A DNA stretch of 64,000 nt from contig CM019717.1 of assembly GCA_009760885.1 (NCBI GenBank), positions 48,981,366 to 49,045,365 of the forward strand. Direction: 5' to 3'. Positions 42,760-55,001 of the stretch are shown here, one piece after another (positions within the stretch are counted from its first letter, which is position 1; each line of letters begins with the position of its first letter). Position numbers and translations under genes: made by a program. Below the pieces are notes generated by a model, which worked only from the letters and a program-made list of their open reading frames with translations, was not told the origin of the DNA and made no database searches. The stretch comes from Achatina immaculata (taxonomy: Eukaryota; Mollusca; Gastropoda; Stylommatophora; Achatinidae).

Positions 42760-43477
42760 GTTTAACATAATAATACAAGAGATCATTTCAGAATACCAAC
42801 CACTGAGTAGTAATAAAAGTACTCCCACACGCACGGTTACACACTACATTTTATCTCGCTCAGGTACGTTTATTCTTATCTGCAAACAAATCCTTGCGAT
42901 ATTCGTGGGTTTGATAGTTCCACTTAAAGAGAAAATAGCAGATGTTCAACAGTCGAGGGGCTTAAATAATAAACTTACTGCTGCTGTCTTCAGTTTACCG
43001 ATAATTTACATCCAATTTGCCCGAGCAGCAAGCTGCCTATGAACATTAACCGGCCGTATCTCGCTATTTAAACGTTTATGTCGTCACTGGTACCATTTTA
43101 CGCAGTCGTCCAATACCGAACGCCGACCGAACAACAGACAGATAAAAATCGTTGGTGATGAAATTGGAACAGCCCTTGTAGCTGAAACAATACACAAAAT
43201 TTTTTAGTGATTATCGAGGTGGCAAACAATCCAATCAATACTTATTGCATCTCTGCAAGGTGTCCAAATAATTACCACGCTTGTGGGAGCGATTTGTTGA
43301 CTGAGTATAAAAGCTTATCATTGTCCCTAGTTCTCGGCATAGCGCAGATTTATATAGATTTGTACCCAGTATAGAAATAAACATATGCGTTTCCTGATCC
43401 ATTAACTCTGTCATGATTTTATGTGGTTTTTAACATATCGAGTGTTAGATGAGGTTTTATGCGCCAGCACTGATACA
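42760..43477. other. Unannotated intergenic sequence
   Basis: No domain or repeat family recognised. Moderately GC-balanced sequence occurs around 43,040-43,200. Confidence 0.5.
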
Positions 43478-43546
<69 letters not shown>

Positions 43547-43547
43547 T
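43478..43547. repeat. (TA)n microsatellite
   Basis: About 33 TA dinucleotides directly abut the tail of the LINE D copy at 43,548. TATATATA also occurs at the other end of that copy, so the LINE probably inserted into a TA tract. Confidence 0.97.
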
Positions 43548-44284
43548 CATTCATTATTTGCATGTCCCTTGCCGAACTTTGCCTCCCTAACAGCACTCCT
43601 GTAGGCCTCTCGGTTGTGAACAAGATGGCCTGCTGCTGATGCATCCATTTGCAGATCATCAACGATGTCTTGCTGCCATCTTCGCCTTGGTCTTCCTCTC
43701 TTTCCATTATGTACCCTTCCAAGACGGTTTTCTCTAGATTATCACGACGTTTAATGTGTCCAAAATATTTAAGTTTTCTCTCTTTAATTCTCTTTACTTG
43801 CCAGCCTTATTTAATATTAAGTTCTTGTAGTATGGATATATTTGTTCTTTTTTGTGTACATGATATTTGAAGAACTCTTCTATAGCATTTACATTCATGT
43901 GTTTCTCAGCTGTTTTGTTAAGTGTCCAGGTCTCACAGGCATATGTTGCGATGGGAAAGATGCATGCCCTTTAAAAATCTTATTTTTGTAGTTCTGTCTG
44001 TTCCTCTCCACAGATTCTTTAGTTGTTTTACTTTCTGAAGAGCGATAGATCTCCTCCTTTTAATTTCCCTCATTGTATCCCATTATTAGCAGTTTATCCA
44101 AGATATTCAAAACTCTCCACTTCTTCCATTTTTTCCTCATTGATACATATATCAGCTACCTTGTTTGTTTTGTCAGTTGTCATAAATTTAGTTTTCTCCG
44201 CATTAAGATAGAGGTTTTGCTCTTCACTATTCTTACTGACTGACATAATTAGTTTTTCCATTCCATTTTGTATTGTGGACAACA
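43548..44284 (-). mobile_element. LINE D 3' copy, minus strand
   Basis: The minus strand encodes TIQNGMEKLIMSVSKNSEE, a VADICINEEKMEEVESFEYL segment and then the GHIKRRDN / WQQDI / NREAYRSAVR 3' region, ending (ATGA)n at the left. It is 5'-truncated at 44,284. Few mutations suggest a fairly recent copy. Confidence 0.9.
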
Positions 44285-44295
44285 CATATATATAC

Positions 44296-45660
44296 TTACT
44301 GTTCAAAAAAGGAAAGGCAACAAATACGATATTGCGATTTAAACTGAAGCTTTGCTGATCAGACAAAGGCAAATTGCCTGAAACCTTCACTTGGACATCA
44401 ACTTCACGTGCTGACCTGAATTGTACTCAGCAGATGATTCATAAACACAGAAAAGCGACACTAGTCAAAACGGCATTTTTGACAATAACTCCAGACAGGT
44501 TCACGAGAATCCAGTGAAACTTACTGAATACAAAACTCACTGACCATGTTATAGAATGCTGTAAAAAAAAAACTGACGCTTCTCGAAACAGTTCATTTGA
44601 AAATTCAATGCGCAAGTATGGCTCATCTCACTACAGAACAAAGACTTATCATCATTGGACGTTTACAGATTGGATGGTCACAAAGAGTAGTGGCCAGACA
44701 ATTTAATATGGTTAGAAGCACCATTATTCGCCTTTGGAGACGATTTCAAGAAACTGGTTCAGTTGCAGACCGGCCGCGCAGTGGAAGACCCATACTCACA
44801 ACGCCTGTCGAAGATCCTTTCATACGTTTGCGTTACCTCAGGAATCGATTTGCATCTGCGTCCTCAACAGTCCAGTCAATGACAACAGCTCGTCGAATTT
44901 CAGATAAACAGTCAGGAACCGGTTGCATGACACTGGTCTTTGGGCTAGAAGACCCTACAGAGGTCCTGTTCGTACGGACCAGCATCGCCAGAACCGACTG
45001 CAGTGGGCGAACCAGCACCGTCAATGGACCGTTGCGAATGATTGGAGAAGGGTTTGGTTTAGTGACGAATCATTTTTTTCTGCCCCAGCGACACGATAGA
45101 CGGAGAAGAGTTTACCACAGAGCCCAGAACTGCGTGGATGAGGGTCCTCCACATGGTTATGGAGGTGTACTGGTGTGGGGGACGATCAACTTTATGGGAA
45201 GAAGTGACCTGGTGCAAATTGAAGGACGTCTGATTGTCCAACGATACGTCGCTGAAATTCTTCGTCCTCAAGTCATTCCACTTCTGGCAACACCAGGGTC
45301 GATTTTTCAGCAGGATAACGATCGATCTCGTGTGGCACAACTCACCACCCAGTTCCTCGCTGACAACAACGTCCAGACCATTCCGTGCCCTTCCATGTCA
45401 TCAGACATGAACCCAAAAGAACAGTTATGGGATGAATTCAACAAACAAGTCCGCCAGCGAGACGTGGCCCCAACTAATCTCCGACAGTTGTCTTTTGCGC
45501 TACGGAAATAGTGGGCAACCATTCCACAACAACAGATTCAACGGCTCTGACACCAAAGGTGTCAAGGAGATGTCGTTCTCTGACGCAGGCCAGATGAGGC
45601 CAAACAGCTGACTGAAACGAAGGCCTCAGTCGCAAAGAATAAAAGACCAAACCAAATTTA
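44296..45660 (+). mobile_element. Tc1-like DNA transposon, degraded
   Basis: CTGTTCAAAAAAGGAAAGGC at the left resembles a Tc1-type end; a matching right end is not visible. The transposase frame (44,597-45,511) has the helix-turn-helix QRVVARQFNMVRSTIIRLWR and the GRPxxT linker. The first catalytic Asp (WFSDE) is only in another frame at about 45,046-45,075. WGTINF and FQQDNDRSRVA (second Asp) are in frame, and the third position is NPKEQLWDEF. At least two frameshifts make it inactive. Confidence 0.85.
44627..45511 (+). pseudogene. Tc1-like transposase pseudogene
   Basis: Starting at MAHLTTEQRLIIIGRL (in frame at 44,627), about 295 residues remain, which is near the normal family length. 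The central part from about 44,830 to 45,110 is out of frame and reads VFGLEDPTEV-type nonsense before returning. DD(34)E residues are otherwise nearly complete. Confidence 0.8.
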
Positions 45661-45781
45661 ATGAACATCATTTCATTGTTAAATTCTTAAAGTTTCCTCA
45701 TGCCAAAATTTAAACATTAATTCCGTAAAATAAAATTTTGATACAAGTTTGAAATTTTGTGTCCATTACGACAACAGTAGT

Positions 45782-47227
45782 CTTCTTCTTCTACGTTCGC
45801 TTCTAACATCAAGACCGCCCGGTGATCCTCCTGAATTTACTCCTGTGATCCTCGATAGATCCCGTTGTCCCTGAAAGGACCACACGAGATCCACGAGAGG
45901 ACCATAAGAGGTTCAGGGCTTGAGCCTGTATTTTTGGTGGGTCTCAGAAGCGGGAATGCATAACACCGTGGTTTTCGTTGCACCAGTTTAATCTAAAGTT
46001 GGACTTTCTCACCGGAAAACCTCGACGTGTTTTTGATATCAGTATATCTCCGCTGGGTGAGAAGTGGTTGACCATCCAGGCTAGAGTTGGACTTTCTCAC
46101 CGGAAAACCTCGACGTGTTTTGGGATACCCGTGTATCCCCGCCGGGTGAAAGGTGGTTTCCCATCCAGTCCAGTGTTGGACTTTCTCACCGGAAAACCTC
46201 AGCGTGATTAGGATACGCATTCATCCCCTCCAGATGAGAGGTTGTTGTCTAATATCTAGACTGCACTGGTCCAGTGTCTCCGAATGCAGCATTTTGTCAT
46301 TGTGGCCGCTCCCCTTCCTAGTTGTGGCCAGGACGGAGCCTTCGTCTAGGATGACGAATCCTCGCCACTAGTAAGTTTCATCCGTGGGTTGAGCCGGTTT
46401 AGGCATATTATCCCAGTATGGGCGTGTTTAGGACGTGACCGACCTCTAAAGCAGAGGTACCGTAACATGAGTAGTCATCAGGTTTCACCCCTGGTTTAAG
46501 CCAGTTTAGCAAATTTTATTAGTATGGGTGTATATCGTACGTGGCCGGCCTCTAGAGCAGAGGTGCCGTGCTATGAGTGGCTCTAGCCGCGAGACCACTG
46601 GACATATCGACTAAGCTTCACTTTATCCTTTTCATCACCTTTTCACATCGGCGTCGCACGGCAACCCTAATTTCTTTTTTCACATTTTCTTCATTGGCCA
46701 GGAGAAATTTCACTCCACGCCCGGCATTCGAAGAATCTCGCCAGCAGTGTTTTAACCTCTGAGTTAAGCCGGTTCAGGCAATTCGCCCGATATGACTGCA
46801 CATAGGACGTGGCTGTCCTCCAGAGCAGAGGTGCCGTGATTTGAGCAGTCCTGACCTCGAGACTACTGATTACTTCACTTAATCCTTTCTTTCACCTTTT
46901 CTACAGTGGGGCCGTGCGGCAACCCCATTCGCACCTTTCTTCACTGGCCGGGAGAAGCTCAGCTTCACGCACGGCAGCTGAAGAATCTCGCCACCAGCGG
47001 TAGATGAACTACCAAACATGACTCTCATCTACCGAAGCGTCTGGTTTTCAGGCGCCAGATATTCACTTCGCCCCTTCTCCTGTCAGTTTGAACAGTTCTG
47101 CCACGAGAAGGCCAGGAGCTGGACTTGACTGTCAGAGGCTATTTGAACCGCACGCCTTGGAGACATTTCACTGGAGTGGAAAGCGTATCCCCTACCCCAC
47201 CTCCGGTTATGACAGTCCTTAGAACCG
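45782..47227 (-). mobile_element. Unclassified non-coding retroelement-like repeat, copy 2
   Basis: A 1,446-bp copy of the element at 32,488-33,677, flanked by the 11-bp duplication ACAACAGTAGT (45,771-45,781 and 47,228-47,238). The minus strand starts CGGTTCTAAGGACTGTCATA and ends GAAGAAGAAG. It has three units of the CACCGGAAAACCTC-type repeat, then the GGCCTCTAGAGCAGAGGTGC repeats. About 250 bp more of the second repeat type than copy 1 explains the length difference. No coding capacity. Confidence 0.82.
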
Positions 47228-47268
47228 ACAACAGTAGTGTTGCGTTTTTTAAAACATATATATATATA

Positions 47269-48190
47269 TATGAGGGGCGTTCGAAAAGTAATGCACCATA
47301 TAGTTTTCATCAGTTAATAATGAAGATAAAAGTGCGAAATTTTACACACTTTAAATATGGCATGTGCCGATTGTGTATACTTAATTGTACTGCAACCGGC
47401 CAAAGAATATGGCTGCCCTAATCATTGAAATGGAGCGTGTTATAAACCTGAGGTTAAAAACAGAAAACTGTGATAGAATTTCTCGTTGTGAACATTCATA
47501 AGCGTCTATGTGATGTGTATGGAAGTTTTGCAGTCGACAGGAGTACAGTCAGTCGCTGGTTTCAGAGAATCAAAGAATCAATAAGTGGAGATAAGGAGCT
47601 GTATGATCGGCCGCGCTGTGGACGTCCTGCCACAGCCACCAAGGCAGAAATGTTTAAATGCGCTGAGGGCATTATTCTTACTGATAGGTGTATCACTACT
47701 GAACAATAGGCCTTAAATCAGTCAGCAATGGTAGTACAAATGTAGTTATAAAATCTCTGATTTTCTAAGGTTTGCGCAAGATGGGTTCCTCGAAGTCTCG
47801 CAAATGACCATCGATTGTAAAGGAAAGCAATTTCTTTTGAATTGTTGGAGTGTTTCAATGGTGAGGGAGAGAACTTTTTGGCTAAGATCGTAACAGGTGA
47901 CGAAACCTGGGCACATCATTTTGAACTTGAGACAAAAAGACAGTCAGTGGAGTGGCATCATCCGCAATCATCACGAAGAAAAATTCAAGACAACTCCTTC
48001 AGCTGGAAAGGTCATGATCACTGTCTTTTGTGACACTGAAGGTGTGATTCTTGTGGATGTTATGCCAAGAGGAGAGACAATCAATTCGCAAGCTTACATT
48101 AAGACACTGAAAAAACTCAATCACTAACAGCTGTTTCACCCTGCATCTTCACACCCTTACTTGTCGTCAGAAGAACAACACTTCAACGTT
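47269..48190 (+). mobile_element. mariner element, 3'-truncated
   Basis: It begins at GAGGGGCGTTCGAAAAGTAA (typical mariner end) after a TA tract. The plus strand encodes [56 protein letters not shown] (first catalytic Asp present) and TPSAGKVMITVFCDTEG with GETINSQAYIKTL. Stops and a frameshift near 47.96 kb interrupt it. The second and third catalytic residues and the right end are missing. Confidence 0.87.
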
Positions 48191-48340
48191 AGAGAATTGA
48201 TAGAGAACTGATAGGGAATGATAGAGAACTGGTAGAGAGAACTCGAAGAGAAAGAACTGCAAGCTTTAGTAGGATCCTAGCATTTTAAAGTCAATCTGAC
48301 TGAAAAAAAAAATCATAATAATTACCATTCATGGAAAAGA

Positions 48341-48597
48341 AGGGCATTTAGAGAGAATGGAGGAGGATAGACAACACAAATGGCATATACAGAAGTGATG
48401 AAAGGGGACAGATCAAGAAGTAGACCTAGACAACGTTACCGAGACAACCTAGAAGAAGATATACGAGCTATTTGAATCAACAACTGGCAAGAAAAGATCA
48501 AGAACAGAGAGTAATGGAGACGTATCTTGTCTGCAGCAATAAACCTCAATGTTTTGGAAAGCTGCAGCTGCTCAAAAGAAGAAGAAGAAGAAGATTA
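48341..48597 (+). mobile_element. LINE 3' fragment (family H) with (GAA)n tail
   Basis: The 257-bp fragment contains GRSRSRPRQRYRDN-type and WRRILSAAINLN-like text typical of LINE 3' ends, and finishes (AAG)n. CATGGAAAAGA flanks it at 48,330-48,340 and 48,598-48,608. It is the only copy of this family seen. Confidence 0.75.
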
Positions 48598-48608
48598 CAT
48601 GGAAAAGA

Positions 48609-49689
48609 GCGAATGCACCGAATTTGTGGAATACACGTGTAATACGCACAATTTGAAACTTTTATGTTTAATGTAACCGTGCGGTCACATTGTACATTAA
48701 GAATCAAATAGAAACTGAAAATGTGTGTGTGTGTCTGTCAAATCTCCAAAAGCACAATCGTAATATAACTTGTACTCATCTACGCTATGTGCAGTGACAA
48801 AATGACTGAAAGTAAGATTTACGAATGTGTTGCATTTTAAACGCCTTTGTCCAAATGTAAATCTGTCTCCAAATGAATATAAAAGGACTCAATATAACAT
48901 ATTTATAAAGATTAATTTTAAATCATCCGTACAGTTTGGAAATCACACTTTCATGTGCCATAGGTCATGAAAAATACGGGCCTAACACCGTATTTCCCAA
49001 TATGCTTTAATGGCATGAGAACGGAAGTTTTACCTGTACCTGTACAGTTTGGTTGCGTGGCTGCTCTGTTGCTGCAGTCAAGTCCTGCTCAACTAATAGA
49101 CAAATATTTTCACACTGGTTTTATATTTCTATATTATGACCGTCGCCTACTGCAGTGAAAATAATAATTACTGTTTTCAACTGTACCTAACGCAGCTGAC
49201 TCCGTTTCCACAAGTAAACAAGCTTTAGCATTGCCTACATACGTAGTTCCATGTGCACATGGGCAGGAATTACAAACTACTGAGTACATCCTCGCGCAAA
49301 ATATTCCAAGACCACATAAAAATTGCTTAAATAATATACTAACCATGTTTTTACAAGGAAATGACACCATTGCTATTATTTAGCATTAGCTGCCATGACG
49401 GCAGGCGTTGAAGTCACGCTTCACCACAGATGTCAATCCGTGATATTTTCCATCAGCTTGGTTGGTGACGTTTTCTTATGCCATAGCTTTAAACTGCCAT
49501 GCTTTTAAAAAAAAAAATCTTTCTCTGCTTTTTTCCTCACTTATCTTTCCTGTTATGATGTTTTCAAGCCATCACCTTCTTATAATGTTTTCAACGAATG
49601 GTGGCAGTAGTTTTCTTATGAATTTAACTGCGTTCTTTTCTTCATTTGTTTTTGTTAGACATTCATTGCTTAGTCATTTTATGAGGGGG
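48609..49689. other. Unannotated intergenic sequence
   Basis: AT-rich; a short (GT)n run lies near 48,722. No gene or repeat family recognised. Confidence 0.5.
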
Positions 49690-50640
49690 TTTCTGTAAGG
49701 TTATCGACCCTGAAAGAAGTGACCTACAGCCATGAAACTACCACATTATTCAATATATTCACCATGACGCTCCACACACTTTGAACTTCGTTTCCCAAGT
49801 TTCTTTAACCCTTCAAAAAAATAAATCAGTCAAAATCTGATGTCTGATCACTGAAACACTAATCTGTTACTACTATCATCTCCGAATCATTCGAAAGTTT
49901 CCTCCTTTTCAAACACCTTTTTAAGGCTGAGAAACAGGAAATACTCAGATGGAGCATGGCCTGGTAAGTAGGGTGGATAATTTATGCATTCAAACCCCAA
50001 AGTCTTTAAAACGTCCATCATCTTGTGAGCTTTAAGAACAGGCGTCCTGTCTTGCAAAAAGAGAACATCTTCCCTCAGCTTCCCTAGCCGTTTGTTTCAT
50101 TTCATTCTTTAATTGGCACAGCAAGCTAAAATAGTAATCTGCATTATCTGTCTGGTCCTTCGGGAGGCAGTCAATCATCAAAAGATAGTTAGTCATGAAA
50201 ACACCTTATCCTCACCCCACCCCACTCCCACCCCCCCCCCCCAAAAAAACCCACTGACTTTTCTTGCTAATTTTTGTGTTGAACTTCTTCCACTGTGGAG
50301 AATCCGGGTGCAGCCACTGCAAAGACTGTTTTTGGTCTCAGAACCATAGTGATGTAAGCATGTTTCACTGACATTGACGAATCAGTCCGAAAAGTCGTAA
50401 CTAGAAGCTAAAAATGCTGCTAAATCAGCTTGGAAGTGTATCCAATCGATTTCGTTTCTCGTCGGCATTCAAACATTTCGGCACTCACATTGCCGCCAAT
50501 TTCTGCTCATGAATTATAAACCCAACGCATTCCCTGGATATGTCTAGTGTCTCAGCAATTGTTTGAGCCGAAATTCTTCCGTTTTCCAAAATCAGGCCAC
50601 GAACACGATCAACAATTTCTTTAGCTGACATTGTTTAAGG
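49690..50640 (-). mobile_element. mariner element, degraded, minus strand
   Basis: From an ATG at 50,633 the minus strand reads MSAKEIVDRVRGLILENGRI, then SAQTIAETLDISRECVGFII, a stop, and VPKCLNADEKRNRLD. After a gap come REDVLFLQDRTPVLKAHKMM (second catalytic Asp, then Asn to Arg), APSEYFLF (third Asp changed to Glu) and EGLKKLGKRSSKCVERHGEY. Multiple stops are present. Confidence 0.85.
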
Positions 50641-50690
50641 CCTTACAGTGTGAAAGTATGTCCTAATATATGGGACATAAGAAGATGTAG

Positions 50691-51404
50691 CATCATCATC
50701 ATCATCAGGTGCCGTGCCGACTGGCGTTGGCTATTATGCTTCTCCAGAGTACCCGATCCTTCATGCAGGGCATCAGTTCAGTTGGTGATCTCCTCTCACA
50801 CCATCCTGTCAGACTGTCCAGTATCATTTCTCTTGGTCTTCCTCTCGATCTTCTTCCTTCTATTTTTCCTGTTGTTATAATATTTTCAATGCCCCCTCTT
50901 CTCATTGCATGTCCTATGAAAGTACACTGTCTCTCTCTTATCTTTCTAACAAGGTTTTTTTGTCTCTCCAGCTCTTCTCATACATTCTTCATTAGTTATT
51001 TTTGCTGTCCAGGGGATTCGCAACATTCTTCTAATAAACCACATTTCTGCTGCTTCCAATGATTTTTGTGCAGACTTGCCTATTGTCCATGATTCACTTC
51101 CATATAACAAGATAGGTTCAATATAGCATTTTAGGACTCGTTTTCTAACATTCATTGATAACGATGTGTTAGCTAATATGTTTCTCATTCTCTGAAATGC
51201 AGTCTTTGCTTGGCCTGTTCTGTTCCTAATTTCTGTTTTGCATTTCCCATCTGAAGTTATTACTGCTCCAAGGTATTTGAATTTCTGCACCTGCTTTAGA
51301 ATGGTTCCGTTTAATTGGATACTGCATGCTGGTGGATTCTGTTTCTTAGATATAACCATAGTCTCTGTCTTTTTGATGTTCAAAGTAAGGCCTTTCTGTT
51401 CATG
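50691..51404 (-). mobile_element. LINE A 3' copy, uninterrupted, with 10-bp target duplication
   Basis: A 714-bp minus-strand copy from HEQKGLTLNIKKTETMVIS through NGTILKQVQKFKYLG, MWFIRRMLRIPWTAK and the GRPREMILDSL region to the (TGA)n tail. GAAGATGTAG flanks it (50,681-50,690 and 51,405-51,414). It shows the empty-site sequence of the LINE B insertion in the 9-14-kb copy. Confidence 0.93.
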
Positions 51405-51414
51405 GAAGATGTAG

Positions 51415-52099
51415 AACAATGTCAATTTGACTGACAGAGTAAATGCTCTTGATGAGGAGGTCAAATGGTAACTTTGCTTTGAATGCATTGGGCAAAAGTC
51501 ACAAAATAAGCGTGCAGCGTGAGAAACGAGTGGGAAAAGTTGTAGTATGTTGTAGTATCTGTGCCATAAAGGAAGCACGCAGTCATATACACTTCAAATT
51601 CATTAGTGCCAACTAGTCATACAACATACAGCAGGCCAAATTAACTAACTTCCCCAACAGGCATTCTGTATCATATCTAATACGGATGCCCTGGTACTAT
51701 TATTCTGCTTTATCAGATCTTGCATATTCGGTCTCGAAATTCCATGCTGAATGATAGATAGCATACCGCTTCATAAGCGAGTATAACGGGCACCGGTAAC
51801 TCAATGTTTGCAGCATACGCTCATGGATTTTACTTGGAGTTTTCTTCCATGAGAACAGAACTTCATACCGACCCGGAGTTTCACGTTTGAAAGCGTCGCA
51901 TTGTTCGTTGATATGGTTCTTTCATTGATCTGGGAAAAAAAATCCAAAATTAGCAGTACGATCCCGATCATTGGCACTTTACCGTACAAAATAACACTCT
52001 TTCCAGCCAACAGACAGGAGATTGCCAATGCAGTGCAGAGCGAACTTGACTGAATTTTCTTCTGATATGAACTTTCTAACGCCCTTGTCAACCCCATAT
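51415..52099. other. Unannotated sequence between LINE fragments
   Basis: No recognised feature. The minus-strand frame at 51,801-52,316 overlaps the plus-strand I-clade remnant and is taken as a shadow. Confidence 0.45.
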
Positions 52100-53445
52100 A
52101 ACCATCAGTGACATGGTTCTCATTAAACAACCTTATTGTTAACACTGATATGTATGTTGTGAGATTGGGTGGCGAGGATGTGACCAGAACTAACTTGATG
52201 ACATACTTGGGAGTGAAGTTTGATCGCAGTCCATGTTTCAAGGAACATGTTGACCACGTGACACCAAAAGCTCGCAAAGGTCTATCGGCAATGAAGGTCA
52301 TGCCAGCTGTCAACATTAAGCAGAGGTTACTAATACTTTTGTACCAGGGACTGGTCGACTACGTCATGGCCATCCTGACTGTCAGCCCTGCTCAGATAGA
52401 AAAACTCGAACAGGTACAAAATGAAGCCATGCGAATTATCTTGGGGTGTACGAGAGACACTTCCTGTGTAGCGATGAGATACTTTCTTGATTTCCCCACC
52501 ATGAATCACAGGATCAAGATCTGGAGGGCGTGTGCTTACCTCAAGATAAGTGCAGACAAAGAGCATCCATTGCACCTAGAACTCCTCAAAGAATAGGGTG
52601 ACAGGCTAAAGAAGGGCAAATCATGGATGGGTCGGGCAGAAGATGTCATCAAGCAAGTCTGTGAGCCCAACAGCATCAACTCCGGCGAGGAATGGGTACC
52701 TGTGCCTGTAGTGTTCAAGGGCACCTTCTCTTGCACTGTCAGGCTTGTCAAGAGAAGCAGGGAGCAGAATCCACTCCTGTGAATTCTGGGGGTCAACGCC
52801 TTCGTCAGTGAAAATTCCAGTGAGGCAGATGATGTGATTTACACAGATGGGTCCGTTGTACGACATCAAATGAGTGCATGGGCATTTACAGCACTTTCGG
52901 CGGGCAGAACAATCCAGGAAAACAGCGGTGCCCTCGCTATGTCTACAAGCAGCATGACTGATGGAGGTGATGGCGGTAACGAAACCATTTGTCTGGCTGG
53001 AGTGCCAAGACTATAGTCTGCATACTAAGTGATTCGGAGAGCATGATCCAGAAGGTCGAGGTAGGTTCTATACGCAGACAGTGGCACGAGTCATTGCATA
53101 AATCAACGATTCGCAGAGTCATCTTCATCTATGTCCTGGGAACGTGGCCATCCAGGGAAATGAGAGAGCCGAACAGCTGACTGGCTCTGCCATCATCGCA
53201 AATGGACAACCTCTGGATCGAATTGATATTGTCAGTGCGCTTAGAGAGATAGGCAGAGTGGAGGACTTCGAGGGCAGCGAATCCACATCGCTACTTAGAC
53301 TGAAAGAGGTGGGAATACAGACTGGCACACTCAGAAACGAGAGACATACTGGACATGGGAGAGGACTTGTCAACCAACACAAGACAGGCACTATCAGCCG
53401 CAGGAGGCTGAAAGACTGCAGGGGGAGAGGGAATCTAAGCACGCA
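52100..53445 (+). mobile_element. I/Jockey-type LINE remnant with RNase H
   Basis: The plus strand carries the region after the RT (TYLGVKFDRSPCFKEHVDHV, RLLILLYQGLVDYV, LEQVQNEAMRIILGCTRDT, DFPTMNHRIKIWR). An RNase H follows: DVIYTDGSV (first Asp), CILSDSESMI (Asp) and GNVAIQGNERAEQL (last Asp replaced). Stops and shifts occur at about 52,594, 52,780 and 53,010. RNase H plus this C-terminal layout fits the I superfamily, unlike the RTE-like LINEs in the rest of the window. Confidence 0.82.
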
Positions 53446-53689
53446 TGGAGGGCAACGATGATGACCCAGACCATATACCATAAACAGCAATTCATTTATT
53501 GTGACTGGTTTTGTGTAAGTCACTGTGTTAGAATTCAGCTGCTATGGTAAGTTTTTTTTTATCTTCTTCTGTGGTTTCTGAGTTTATCCCTTGTTATTTT
53601 CTCCATGTATATGTTTTTAAAAAAAACGGTAATTAAAAATCACTTCACTCCAACTACTGTGAAGGCTGCAGACATATCTGTTAAATCAT

Positions 53690-54196
53690 CTGATGTTCTT
53701 ACACTGCACTTAAATTTAAATAGTTTATCGTTCTGACGTTGCCTAGAATTTGGTTTTGTAAAATGCTTTATCTATTCTGTTCTACTGTGTGGAGCAGAAA
53801 TCTGGCCTTTAAGCCAAAAAGATGGAGAGAAAGATCAATGCAGCAGAAATGTGATTCTACCGAAAACTAGGTCATATAACATGGAGAATGAAAAGAACAA
53901 ATGCATAAGTTTTAGAGCAGCTCCGAGTGCAGTGTGAACTTCTCAACGAAATAATGATCAACAAAATACTTTGTTCATATCAAAAGACATAACAATATAG
54001 TCAAGGCCATACTAGAAGGAAAAGTGGAAAGAAAAATAGCGAGAAGTAAACAGAGGTGCAGATGGGATGATAACATACGAGTACGGACAGAACACAGTCC
54101 GGACGGATGCAACATCAAGGCTACGAAGAGAAGAAACTGGAGATTCATTGCCGCCAACTTTCGTTCTGGAGATGGAACATGATGATGATGATGATA
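53690..54196 (+). mobile_element. LINE 3' fragment (family G) with (GAT)n tail
   Basis: Degraded coding text includes VKCFIYSVLLCGAEIWPLSQ, then basic residues, NRGADGMIT-like sequence and RRRNWRFIAANFRSGDGT before the (ATG)n tail at 54,178-54,196. It resembles family A in layout but is too diverged to merge. Confidence 0.65.
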
Positions 54197-54349
54197 CTTT
54201 GATCTTGCATCCTATATTCTTCTAGGACACGTCACAGCTTAATGTCTACTCTGTCAAAACATTTTTCTTGGTCTATGATCTTCATTGTTGTCGACGTAAA
54301 ATCTAATCTCCAAAACAAAATTTGATAAGGCTAGTGATATTGTCGATGA

Positions 54350-54580
54350 GAAAAAAAAAACAACCAGAGAATCCCAAAACAAGCTATCAAGTGGAACACA
54401 ACAGGCCGAAGAAAAAGAGGTTGACCACTTGAAACTCTAAATAGGAGAGGCCAAATTAGCAGGCATAAAATTTCTTGATGAGGTTGAAAAGCTCGCTGAA
54501 AACAGGAAAACTTGGCGAACTACCATGCGAGCACTATGTGACGTTTAACGACACGGGAAGGATGTAAGATGATGTAAGAA
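54350..54580 (+). mobile_element. LINE C 3' fragment
   Basis: The plus strand contains GGCCGAAGAAAAAGAGG and ACTATGTGACGTTTAACGAC then ACGGGAAGGATGTAAGATGATG, matching the reverse complement of 24,450-24,690 and 34,680-34,890. Confidence 0.85.
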
Positions 54581-55001
54581 TTTATAAAATGTGTTTTTTT
54601 TAGGTGAGGGGGGGGCGGTCTAATTGAAGAGAAACTATTCTCGCTCAGGTTAAACGCTGTGCCCTCATGTTTGTTAGACTGGAGGCCATTTTTTTAAAGT
54701 AGTGAAGATTATAAATAGACCAGCGCTGACAGTGCTAAAATTGGTTCCAGCGCTTCGTTTATTCAAATATAAAAACCGAGGTACACCTGGGGTAGAACTC
54801 TTTCGTAATATGAATTATTTTCATATGGGTCTTCAGAATAGAAAAACAATAATAGTACATACAGCGCCCTCTCAGTTGTCAGCCATCACAGTGTCGAAGT
54901 ATATTTTTCTTGTCGATGGCACGAGAGATATATCTTAGTTTGTGATGCGCATTATAATGATTTAAATTAGCAAACGTTGTCGTCCTGATCGTGAAGTATT
55001 C
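54581..55001 (+). promoter_or_regulatory. FEM1 upstream flank and 5'UTR
   Basis: Between the LINE fragment and the FEM1 start. An in-frame TAA at 54,963-54,965 lies 39 nt before the ATG, which fixes the start. No TATA box or CpG island is obvious. The transcription start is not determined. Confidence 0.45.
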
